From NCBI RefSeq assembly GCF_029227915.1, contig NC_079887.1, forward strand, positions 24,675,650 to 24,739,649: a stretch of DNA of 64,000 nt. The letters run 5' to 3'. The position numbers and the translations under genes were made by a program. The notes under the pieces are model-generated. The model was not told the DNA's origin and did no database searches. It was given only the letters and a program-made list of their open reading frames with translations. Of this stretch, positions 29,396-40,309 are shown one piece after another; the first letter of the stretch is position 1; each line of letters begins with the position of its first letter. This DNA comes from Hydractinia symbiolongicarpus. Taxonomy: Eukaryota > Cnidaria > Hydrozoa > Anthoathecata > Hydractiniidae.

Positions 29396-29662
29396 AACTT
29401 TTATTAGAGAGGAAAACTTGCAGTAGACGTACAAAAAACTTACGTACAACATTACCAACAAGAGTTCAAGTATCATTTTTATTAATGCATTTTCGTGATC
29501 AAGACCATGCTGAATGCAAACGTTTGAAACAGAAAATTTTGACATTTTGAAAACACTGAGACGTGTGAGATGCAAATAAATTTTTGAAGCATCCCGCGAG
29601 ACTCAAAACATCCATGGTTTAACATGGTCGGGATGCCACACTCTGGTGAGCAATTCTTGCTT
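29396..29662. other. Intergenic region after the polymerase gene
   Basis: Apart from the strong stem-loop at 29589-29636 and the start motif before 29395, I see nothing. The minus-strand frame through it (29482 region) starts inside the polymerase gene and has no domain. Confidence 0.5.
29589..29636. terminator. Stem-loop after the DNA polymerase gene
   Basis: GCATCCCG and CGGGATGC form a perfect 8-bp outer stem, and CCATG with CATGG form an inner stem within the loop. The structure lies 27 bp past the polymerase stop at 29663. Confidence 0.5.
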
Positions 29663-32600
29663 TCAAACCGCTCCAGGACTGCTTCCATGTGCAAAGGTGA
29701 ACCCACCTTGAGCTTGAAGTCGCTTGTCATCATCAACACTCAGCGCAATTTTGTTCAGGTTTTCGGTGAAAATCTCGTGTTTTCGACTGGTAAATGTCAG
29801 TTGCGTGCGATACAAATTTTGACTGGTCTGCAGGCTGTTTAAATAGTTTGCGAACGTGATCTGTTTCCTGACGACACACTTTTTTGTACCTTTTGCCTTC
29901 TTTTGCACGTGTCCTTCGAGTGTCTTGTACGCATACATTTTTGACCTCAATGCAACAAATTCGATCATGATTTTGCCACCAAGTTCATTCTTTATTAAGC
30001 ACAATTTTTTCTTGTTTTTGCCAATGGGCAAGGGACGTTTGTCTTCGGGACTGTAATTCGATGTGTCAAACCTTGATTCAACGTCACCTGCGATATCTTT
30101 ATAGACATCGTCTGTTTTGATGTGGTAGACGAAACTTTCTGTGTCCATGTAGCAAAGCTCTGCGCCTGCACCAAACTTCGGCTTGATGTAGTCATAGTGG
30201 AACTCATACATCGTGGGTTTGCTCAAGTCCAAGATGGAGAGGCCGAGGTAGACAGGTTTGTTCATGACGAACTTCACTTTGTTCATTTCCATTGCCACAA
30301 ATTTCTTGTCAAATCTTGATGTGCTGTGATAGTTTGGAGCTGATGCGAGCTTCTTGCGCCTCCATTCCGTTGTCACCAGTTTGATGTCACGATGCTTGCG
30401 AACGTTCTCCATGGTCTTGCCAAAGACGCTATTATTCATCAGCTTAAAAAAGTCTTTCTTAAAGTCATTTGCAGCATCCTTTCGCAGCTTTGTGTTCATT
30501 TCAATGTAGGGTTTCAGCCAAGCACTTTGCTTGAACTCAATGACTCGGTGCACCTTGGTGAGAACCAATCCATGCTGCAGTGACTGCTGCAATTTGCGAA
30601 TGTGCAGCACGTATTTTTCCTTGTCAAACACATTGCACGTCAACTTTTCACAGTCGTTGTTCAGACGCATCTTTTCAGGTTGTGGAGTTTGTGCAGCTTT
30701 TTCGGGTAGTGGACATCAACTTCAAGAAAATAGCCATCATCTCCATTTTTATAATGTTCTATAGAAGCTTGAGTAAAATTTTCGAGGTCTTCACGCCACT
30801 TAAAGCCGTGTGTTGGCAGCTCTTGTGACATGGCACCTCCGTACAGATTGTTGGCATCGATGTACATCAGATACGAGATTGACATAAAACAGGTTGACAT
30901 CAAACAATTCCCCCATGTACGGATTGTTCGCCTTAGCATGGCGCTTGATTGCTTGGCAAATACCACCTCTGAGCCCCTTTTCAACCATCAGTAGCATGTC
31001 GATGTCTGTGAGAAGCTCGAGCACTTGACCAGTCACTTTTAGAGCTGCTTGCCATGCGAGGCCTGGAGCAGTGTAAAAATACGCTGGATCAAGCTCGTAG
31101 ATGTTTTGACAAGTGTCTCGAAAATTTTCAAAAACGCCTGCTAAAGCGTGTCGCTCATCACGTAGAAATGGTGGTACTCTCCAAGGTTTTTGATGTTGAA
31201 AGCCTTCCACACCTTTTGAGCATGCTTATAGTCGTTTTCGGTGATGTTTTCAAGGTTCAAACTGCTGTAAAATTGTGCTTTTGGAGGAAGTGCTGTCTCT
31301 TCAAAACCCTCCCACGCATCCATGTATTCGTAGGGGTAAACACCCTTACGCAGCAGAAGTCTAAAGTGCTCGTCATTGCCCTTTGCATGCTTGAATGTGT
31401 TGGAAAATTTCTTCTTCATGGAATGCTCATTCAGTTCCACCGTCTTGTAGGAGCAGTAACAGGTTTGGCACTTGAATTGCGCCTTGTACTCTGAGTCAAT
31501 CTCGATGAGTTCCATGTTTGATCTGCAGTCGTTGCAGCTGACACTGTTGGTTCCAGCTAAATTATCTACAAGGCTTGACAGTGAGCTTTGCATGAACCTG
31601 CAGCTGTCGATGAACTTGATTTTGCAGGTCGTGTTGATTTCCACTTCTTTCATTTGGTTGGTTTTCTTTTTCTTCTTTATCTGCTTCAGCGGTTCGCCGT
31701 CTTTTCCTTGAAATGTGACGGATTGCTTGATGGAGAAGCTGATGTATTTTTCGCTGTTTTCACCCAGACATTCAAACTCGTGGCTTTTGAATTCCCTGGC
31801 CAGTTGCTTGATGATGATGTGATCGTCATACCGTGAGCGATTGTGCATGACCACCGGAATCTCGTTGGGGATGCGATATTTTAGGTTGCACGAACTGTGT
31901 GCAGCTCCTCGATACTGACCAGTGTAGTGACAGTGATCTCGAACTTTGCGCATTGTGATGTCTTTGTTGTTCATCTTGAAAAGCCCATTGCAAATGAAGC
32001 AACTTTTTGCAGACTTGTGGACTTCTTTCTCTTCGTGTGTAAACGGGATCATCTTCTTCTGTGGATGTTTGATAGCTCTATTGACTTGATCTCTCAGTCC
32101 CTTGCAAAACCTTTCCGTGCAGTCTTTTCCACGATAGCAGTCGGATGATTCTTCAACTTCTCCATGTGCAAATGTGGTTATGAAGGCATATCCTGAAGCC
32201 ACATGCTTGGTGACGTCTCTGGTGTGTGATATTTCAGGGTCTCCATCACAACCTTGAACGGGTTCCAAGATACATTCTGTGTCTGCATAGAAATGGCATT
32301 CTGAGCGACTTTTGCCCATCTTCGTGTTTGAGGACTGTTCCTTCTTTGGGAATGACAATCTCGCAAAAATCATGGTCCATGCACACTTTCATGTGATTGT
32401 CTCGTGTCTCTTGACTGCGGAATTCGTGCATGCAGTTTCGACAGTAATGATCACCTCGATGTCTAGATGATAAACCGCGCATGTGCGCAGAGTATCTTTT
32501 AATAGCAACGTAGTGCTTTTTCCCTCCTTCTTGAATGATTAGCATATCTGCCACCTTTTTACGTGTCGTGTTGTGTTTTGAAACATATGCCTGCCTGACC

Positions 32601-33552
32601 TGAAAATCTTCTTCAGAAAAGTAGACATTCAACGCCATGTTGGGGTTTTGCCTTTCAAACTTTTTCCAGTGTGTGTTGGGAGTTGGGTACGCCATGCCAC
32701 TCCAATTTTACTGTTCAACAAACGGTTCGAGCTTCGAAATGCGTTGAGGATCGTTTTTGATTTCGTTGTGGTGCAGTGCTGCAATGACGGCCCATTTGAA
32801 GCACTTCTCGTCTTCATTTTTAGGATTGATGATGCAGTGTTTTTTTTGCAGCCATTCGGGTGTCTTGAACCATGATCTACCTCTCATAAGGTCAATCATG
32901 TGGCAGTGATGCGTCATTTCCGTGATTCGGTTGAAGATGTAGTCGCTTTTTTGAGTTTCACCGATGTCATGTCAAAGCGTTTTAGCAGGCTTTTATACAT
33001 CTCTTCGATCAATTCTTCGATGTCGCTTCCTTCCATGATTGTGAAAGCTTCACTCCATATTGGTTTTGTGAACTTGTCAGAAGGATTTTCCCTGTGCAGA
33101 AACTCCACCACGAGATTCAGTTGAAACTTCCAATTCTGTCTAGTGTTTTGCAAGTCTGTGATGACTTTCTCCACATTTTGTTTCTGTTGATCCAGGTACT
33201 GTTCAATACTCACCACTTGACCTTCTGGTGTTCCTTCACTTCGGAAATGTCGATAATTACCATCAAATCCACCTTCCGTTTCAACAGCACTGTGATCCAC
33301 TTCTTCCACTTGTTCTTCTTCCACAGCAGGGTCTTCGACAGTCTTCCTCAAGGCTTGATTGTAACCAAGCCTCTCCTTAGCCTTGTGGTATAATAAAGAA
33401 GCAGTTTCACGCACACTCTGCAGTCTCTCTGCGAGTGCATCACGTGTTGCTGCCACTGGCGCTGAGACAGCGCTATATAATTTACTAATTGCATTTCTAA
33501 AGAAACTCATTGCTTTATTATATGTTGGAAAATTTTCTAACGCACTTGACAT
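29663..33552 (-). pseudogene. Polinton family B DNA polymerase, multiply broken
   Basis: Pieces in order: a basic N-terminal region with VSAPVAATRDALAERL (33552-32914); after a frameshift in an A6 run near 32953, WLQKKHCIINPKNEDEKCFK; TAA at 32708-32710; NWSG and a zinc-finger-like HYCRNCMHEF (to about 32305); frameshift; exonuclease-like FYADTECIL; and an HNH/zinc insert, RDHCHYTGQYRGAAHSSCN (to 31147). After a further frameshift come VFENFRD and GLRGGI; frameshift near 30885; motif A region YIDANNLYG; small deletion plus frameshift near 30675; motif B LMNNSVFGKTMEN; and motif C as YMDTES instead of YMDTDS, so one catalytic Asp is Glu. It ends at 29663-29665. The total is about 1290 codons. 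These protein-primed polymerases copy linear ends. This one is inactive as read. Confidence 0.9.
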
Positions 33553-33560
33553 TTTATTTT

Positions 33561-33590
33561 ATGTTGTGACCCCAACCAGGGTGACAACAT
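33561..33590. promoter_or_regulatory. Imperfect stem-loop just upstream of the polymerase start
   Basis: ATGTTGTGACCC and GGGTGACAACAT pair along 12 bp with one mismatch over a six-base loop. It sits 8 bp before the ATG at 33552. Placement suggests a control element or part of the element's end. Confidence 0.35.
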
Positions 33591-33600
33591 TGCGCTGATG

Positions 33601-33690
33601 TTGTTTACTCATTTGAGGCATGATGTTACATGTTTTACTCATTTGAGGTATGATGTCACATGTTTTACTCATTTGAGGCATGATGTCACG
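33601..33690. repeat. Three 30-bp tandem repeats near the Polinton right end
   Basis: Three consecutive 30-bp copies share TTTACTCATTTGAGG and end in TGATGTCACA-like CRE half-sites, with one or two changes between copies. TTGAAATTAGGG occurs next to them at 33694 and again at 33764. Short repeats near the polymerase promoter could be enhancer-like or part of a lost terminal repeat. Confidence 0.8.
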
Positions 33691-33837
33691 TGTTTGAAAT
33701 TAGGGAAAGAGACCCTTTGCACAGAGGATCAATATAGCGAGGAAACAGCGCTGCGCTAGACCCTTGAAATTAGGGTTTTGAGTGAAAAACGGCGATAAGT
33801 CGAAAGTGCGCCAGGGAGCTTCACCTTCATTGCGTAG
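33691..33837. other. Right-end remainder of the Polinton, non-coding
   Basis: About 150 bp between the 30-bp repeats and the satellite junction. It is not AT-rich and contains CAGCGCTG and the second TTGAAATTAGGG. It shows no inverted match to the left end near 18731, so it is either half of a lost terminal repeat or unrelated. Confidence 0.45.
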
Positions 33838-36800
33838 ATGTATATAGCGATATTTTTCAGACATTACTAGGTTGCATCGCTTTCATCAGTGAAACGATTG
33901 ACTGTGGGACTTAATTGAACTGATTTTTGACCTTAACCTTATAAATGTGATAAATGAGACATTTGGACTCCAAGAAATAGCATTATTCTTAATTTGGCAT
34001 AATCGCTGGAACTCAGAAATTACACTGACCCCTGTGATAGTGCTTTATTTAGAAATTCAGATAAGTTAGTCATTTCTTACTCTGGAATCAATCCTATCCG
34101 TTAGCGTGCGCTGAAGAAATAGAGACAGTTTCAACAACTGCATTTCTTTGATTTTATAACGATATCAGTTCGTTTGAGTTCCTACGGTTGCGTCACATAT
34201 TCGTACCAACATGTGTTCAGCCATACTTGGGAGACATTATTAGGTTGCATCGCTTTTAACAGTGAAATGATTTACTGTGGGACTTAATTGAACTGATTTT
34301 GGACTTTGACCTTATATATGTGATAAATGAGACATTTGGATTCCAAGAAATAACATTTTTCTTAATTAAAATGATTGCTGGAACTCAGAAATTACACTGG
34401 GCGCTGTGATAGTGCTTTATTTAGAAATTTAGATAAGTAAGTCATTTCTTACTCTGGAATCAATCCTAGCCGTTAGCGTGCGCTGAAGAAATAGAGACAG
34501 TTTCAACAACTGCATTCCTTTGATTTTATAACTGTATCAGTTCGTTTAAGTTCCAACAGTTGCGTCACATATTCGTAGCAACATGTATTCAGCCATATAT
34601 TTGAGACATTAAAAGGTTGCATTGCTTTTAACAGTGAAATGATTGACTGTTGGACTTAATTGAACTGATTTTGGACATTGAGCTTATAAATGCGATAAAT
34701 GAGACAATTGGACTTCAAGAAATAGCATTCTTCTTAATTTGATATGATTGCTGGAACTCAGGGATTACACAGGGCGCTGTTGTAGCGCTTTATTTAAAAA
34801 TTTATATAAATTAGTCATTTTTACTGTGGAACCAATCCTAGCCGTTAGCGCGCGCTGAAGAATTAGAGACAGTTTCAAAAACTATATTTTATTTATTTTC
34901 TAACGGTATCAGTCCGTCAGAGTTACAACGGTTCTGTCACATATTCGTACCAACATGTATATAGCGATATTTTTCAGACATTACTAGGTTGCATCGCTTT
35001 TAACAGTGAAACGATTAACTGTGAGACGTAATTGAAGTAACTTCGGATATTGACCTTATAAATGTGATAAATGAGACAATTGGACTCCAAGAAATAACAT
35101 TCTTCTTAATTTGACATGATTGCTGGAACGCAGAAATTACACTGGGCGCGTTGGTAGCGCTTTATTTAAGAATTTAAATAAGTAAGTCATTTTTTACTGT
35201 GGGAACAATCCTCGACGTTAGCACGCGCTCATGAATTAGAGACAGTTTCATAAGCTGTGTTTCACTGACTTTGTAACGGTATCAGTGCGTTTGAGCTCAA
35301 ACGGTTGCGTCACATACTCGTGCCAACATGTATTCAGCCATATTTTTGAGACATTAATAGGTTGCATCGCTTTTATGAGTGAAACGATTGACTGTGCGAC
35401 TTAATTCAACTGATTTTGGACCTTAACCTTATAAATGTGATAAATGGGACAATTGGACTCCAAGAAATAGCATTATTCTTAATTTGGCATGATTGCTGGA
35501 ACTCAGAAATTACACTGACCCCTGTGATAGTGCTTTATTTAGAAATTTAGATAAGTTAGTCATTTCTTACTCTGGAATCAATCGTAGCCGTTAGCGCGCG
35601 CTGAAGAAATAGAGACAGTTTCAACAACTGCATTCCTTTGATTTTATAACGGTATCAGTTCGTTTAAGTTCCAACAGTTGCGTCACATATTCGTAGGAAC
35701 ATGTATTCAGCCATATTTTTGAGACATTAATAGGTTGCATCGCTTTTATGAGTGAAACGATTGACTGTGGGACTTAATTGAACTGATTTTGGACCTTAAC
35801 CTTATAAATGTGATAAATGAGACAATTGGACTCCAAGAAATAGCATTATTCTTAATTTGGCATGATTGCTGGAACTCAGAAATTACACTGACCGCTGTGA
35901 TAGTGCTTTATTTAGAAATTTATATAAGTAAGTCATTTCTTACTCTGGAATCAATCCTATCCGTTAGCGTGCGCTGAAGAAATAGAGACAGTTTCAACAA
36001 CTGCATTCCTTTGATTTTATAACGGTATCAGTTCGTTTAAGTTCCAACAGTTGCGTCACATATTCGTAGGAACATGTATTCAGCCATATTTTTGAGACAT
36101 TAATAGGTTGCATCACTTTTATGAGTGAAACGATTTACTGTGGGACTTAATTGAACTGATTTTGGACTTTGACCATATAGACGTGATAAATGAGACAATT
36201 GGACTCCAAGAAATAGCATTATTCTTAATTAAGATGATTGCTGGAACTCAGAAATTACACTGGGCGCTGTGATAGTGCTTTATTTAGACATTTAGATAAG
36301 TAAGTCATTTGTTACTCTGGAATCAATCGTAGCCGTTAGCGCGCGCTGAAGAAATAGAGACAGTTTCAACAACTGCATTCCTTTGATTTTATAACGGTAT
36401 TAGTTCGTTTAAGTTCCAACAGTTGCGTCACATATTTGTAGGAACATATATTCAGCCATATTTTTGAGACATTAATAGATTGCATCGCTTTTAACAGTGA
36501 AATGATTTACTGTGGGACTTAATTGAACTGATTTTGGACTTTGACCATATAGATGTGATAAATGAGACATTTGGATTCCAAGAAATAACATTATTCTTAA
36601 TTAAGATGATTGCTGGAACTCAGAAATTACACTGGGCGCTGTGATAGTGCTTTATTTAGAAATTTAGATAAGTAAGTCATTTCTTACTCTGGAATCAATC
36701 CTATCCGTTAGCGTGCGCTGAAGAAATAGAGACAGTTTCAACAACTGCATTCCTTTGATTTTATAACGGTATCAGTTCGTTTAAGTTCCAACAGTTGCGT

Positions 36801-37073
36801 CACATATTCGTAGGAACATGTATTCAGCCATATTTTTGAGACATTAATAGGTTGCATCACTTTTATGAGTGAAATGATTGACTGTTGGACTTAATTGAAC
36901 TGATTTTGGACATTGAGCTTATAAATGTGATAAATGAGACAATTAGACTCCAAGAAATAACATTCTTCGTAATTTGACATGATTGCTGAAACGCAGAAAT
37001 TACACTGGGCGCGGTGTTAGCGCTTTATTTAAGAATTTAAATAAGTAAGTCATTTTTTACTGTGGGACCAATC
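33838..37073 (+). repeat. Satellite array, middle block, about 8.7 monomers
   Basis: The same 372-bp monomer in the same orientation as elsewhere, starting abruptly at ATGTATATAGCG after the Polinton. It runs to TGTGGGACCAATC, where the LINE begins. Monomers around 35.3-36.9 kb are nearly identical pairs with a TTTATGAGTGAAACG variant. Confidence 0.95.
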
Positions 37074-37276
37074 TTTGTTTGTTTGTAAATTTATTTGTAG
37101 TCGGTACATTATATACAAGTTTCGTGAAAGAAAAATTATATGCATAGCTCTAAAAAGTAGTGCTAATCAAAACCGACTGAAATTAAAGTGGAAATAGAAA
37201 TAATATTAAATAATATTAATTGAATGAGAGAAAATATTTTTAAATTTTTATATATACAAAAAAGAGTAAAATTTAA
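37074..37276 (-). other. LINE 3' untranslated region and tail
   Basis: AT-rich non-coding DNA after the ORF2 stop at 37277, ending in short CAAA repeats at the satellite junction. No hairpin of note. Confidence 0.7.
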
Positions 37277-40200
37277 CTAAAAGCGTGTTTGGGACAATTC
37301 ACATACCTCACAAAAACATTTAATTCCATTCCAACTTTTGATCGCATTTTTAAAAGTACTAAGAGACTCTGAGAATTTCAAGTGATTGGGTAATTTATTC
37401 CATATTTTTGGCCCCAGGGAAGAGAGACTTTTTGTTCCAAGACTAACGGTATCTATATTTGGGACTGTTAAATTATTAACATTTTGTGATCTCACTGGTT
37501 TACCACTCCCATGAAATTTAAAGATATCTTTAATGTATGTCAGATTGAGTTCGTGCAAAGTCTTATATATTTCTGTACATAATGTTTTAAGTCTATAGAC
37601 GCTCATTTGGTATTTTCCTGCTTTCACAAGAAGTTTGTCGTAAGTACTATCATTATCATTTAATAACAAACGCAAAGCTCTCTTCTGAATTTGTTCAATT
37701 CTCAACAAAGATTTATATGAAGAGAAATTCCATACTAAAGGGCAATAATTAAAGTTAGAGTATATAAAACTTTGTACCAGCGCTAATTTGGCTTTGTGAG
37801 ATAAAAACGTGCTAAGTCTAAACAGTGCATTCAATTGTGCTGATGATATTTTGATAAGTTTAGAAATGTGAGAGTCGAAATTCAAGCCATTATCAATGGT
37901 CACTCCTAGTAATTTAACTTCGCTTTCTGTTTTAATTAACTTGTCACCAATTTTTACCACTAAATCACAATTGTTACATTTATCTCTGGTGACAATGATT
38001 GATTGAAATTTTTTTGGATTCGCCATCATTTTGTTATTTTTCAACCACACTAGTGCTATATTAGATTCACATTCTAAAAGTTTAATTAAGTTTGAAATTG
38101 AGTTTGAGAAAGCAGAAAGGGAATTGTCATCAGCATAATTGTGTACACTGGCTTTTTTAATAAAATAAATAAAGTCATTAATAAAAATGTTAAATAAAAT
38201 ATGTCCTAAAATTGATCCTTGGGGTTCTCCAGACAGAATTAATTGGAAAAGACTATGCTGATTATTTATGCGGGTAGATTGCTCTCTGTCAGTAAGGTAC
38301 GATAAAATTAGAAGTAGGGCATCCTGGCTAAAGCCATAGGCATTTAATTTAGCAATAAGTAAATCATAAGGCACGCAATCAAAAGCTTTAGATAGATCCA
38401 TTAAAACTGCACCAACTACGTAATGTTTATCTAATTTTTGTTTCCATTCTTCCAATAATCTTATAAGTACATGTTGTGTGCCTAAATGATTCCCTATAGG
38501 CTGATAAAAATTCTGAAAGTTTTTTATCAATATAATCAACAATTTGAGATTTAATTATTCTCTCATAAAATTTTGAAAATATATTTAAAATGCTGACTGG
38601 TCTATAGTTGTTTACACATAATTTATCTTTCCCACCTTTATCAATAGGGGATACAGTAGGGCGTTTGACTCTCCTCGGAAAAACAGAAAGACAAATACTG
38701 TTGTTAATGGCATTTGTTAAGGGTTTTATCAAATAAGGTTTTGCTAACTTCACCATTTTAGCCGATATCTTGTCCTCTCCAGATGCCACACCTACTTTTA
38801 GATCCCCGAAAAGTTTAGAGACTTCATTTTCGGAGACTTCCTTAAAGTTAAACAACATTTCATTATTTTGATCAATTAGTGAATTTTTAATTTCTAGAAT
38901 ACTAGAGTGATTTTTATATGTTTCCAGAATCTTGAGATAACTTCATTTCTCTTTTCAGATTGATAATTTCGTAGCGACACTGGTTTAACTCCACTATATT
39001 TTTCAACTATATGTATGTACTCTTCATTGAAAATTTCCGCTAATTCATTTTCATCCGTTAATATAATATCATCGTGAACAATCATAATTTCATTAGAGCT
39101 CTTACCTGATTTGTTAGTAAGGAAAGGTTTAACAGTGCTCCAAAATGTCTTATTTTGAATAATGCCACCCTCAATAACACTATTAAAATGCTCTTTAATC
39201 GCCTGTCGTCTCATACTAACACACTTATTTCTTTGTTTTTTATATTTTGCCCTATTTTCATCTGTTCGATTTTTGTTAAAATTGTTTTTAAGACGAGATC
39301 TTGTGTAAATTGCTTTTCGTAATTTTTTATTCATAAACGGGGCTTCGTTACCCCGAACTAATTTAATTTTTATAGGTGCATGTTTATCAATGATATTTCG
39401 AAATTTCAGTACAAGGTTCTCATAACTTTCATTTGGATCTATGTTATCACAATAAAAATCTGTGATCCTCACTTCTTCAGGAAAAACTTGCTCATCAAAT
39501 TTTTTAAAACACCTATACGATATCTCTTTCGATTTTAAACGTACTAAAAAAGTCTTCATAAAAGTAGAAATCATATGGTGGTGGTCACTAAGTCCAGTTT
39601 CAAAAGATTTAGAATTATGGAAACATGCATGTTTATTTGTTAAAAACACATCTATTCGTGATGCACGAGTATTTGTGAAACATGTTTTTTGTTTCATTAA
39701 ATTTTTTAATTGTAGGTTTCGCAAAAAGTTGTAAAACTGTCAAAACCTGTCGAACTTGAGTCATCACAATCAATATTTATATTGCCCATGACTACAATAT
39801 TATCATAAGTTTTGAAAGCCAAGTCAAGCGAGCGTTCTATCTCAATGAAAAAGTTACTTAAGTTAGAAGATTATAATGGTCTATATACACTAAAAATGGC
39901 CCATTTTTTATTTCTCACTGTAATCTCAGAACAAATAACTTCATTTTTGGCTCAAGGTTCGATAATTGCTTACAAATCAGCCCTTTTTGACGTATTCAAT
40001 AAGTCCCCCTCCATTTTTATCCCTGTCCCTTCTGTTTCGTATTTCATAATTTTCAATATCAAATTGAGCAGATGGAAATTCAAGGTTTAATTTAGTTTCT
40101 GCCAAAACAAAGTAATCTGGTGATATTTTTGTTACAACTTCGCGAACATCTACTATCTTGTTCCTTAAGCTATTTAAGTTTAAATAGCAAAGCAAAGGAT

Positions 40201-40309
40201 TATTCGGATGCTTAAGCCGCAAATGTTTAGCATTTTCTAAATCACATTCATTAGAAAATCCATCTTGCTCCTTATTTGAGATATCACTTAAAGTTACGGA
40301 ACACCCCAA
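37277..40309 (-). pseudogene. LINE ORF2: APE endonuclease and reverse transcriptase
   Basis: Endonuclease start at 40309-39977 (LLCYLNLNSLRNKI, then FVLAETKLN and GGGLIEYVKKG). A frame change in an A-run near 39985 and further shifts lead to MGNINID near 39795 and the segment 39724-38894, with SRIDVFLTN and the catalytic SDHHHMIS. The RT N-terminus (38858-38520) has GEDKISAKMVKLAKPYLIKP and CVNNYRPVSIL. After overlapping shifts near 38500 an open 421-codon frame (38542-37277) gives MDLSKAFDCV, GEPQGSILG, the catalytic NYADDNSLSAF and the thumb region through WNFSSYKSLLRIEQIQKRAL. Domain order fits CR1/Jockey-type elements. At least four frame breaks make it inactive, though the RT core is intact. 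Confidence 0.85.

Larger units (their letters stand above)
18731..33837. mobile_element. Decayed Polinton/Maverick (15.1 kb) inside the satellite
   Basis: The defining genes are present: family B DNA polymerase, retroviral-type integrase, A32/FtsK-like ATPase and a major-capsid-like ORF. A suite of small genes of the type found in cnidarian Polintons goes with them. Satellite DNA flanks both sides in the same orientation, but the phases do not meet: the left flank stops after TATTTAAAAA and the right flank resumes at ATGTATATAG, leaving roughly 200 bp of a monomer missing. I found no terminal inverted repeat and no target-site duplication, so one or both ends are probably lost. No adenovirus-type cysteine protease was seen. 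Polintons are related to adintoviruses and virophages. Confidence 0.9.

Noticed and set aside
29482-29739. 85-codon minus-strand ORF after the polymerase
   Set aside because: Begins inside the polymerase gene in another frame and runs through the intergenic hairpin; no domain.
18731-33837. Terminal inverted repeats and 6-bp duplication of the Polinton
   Set aside because: Compared the first and last roughly 100 bases by eye in inverted orientation and found no match; not reported as features.
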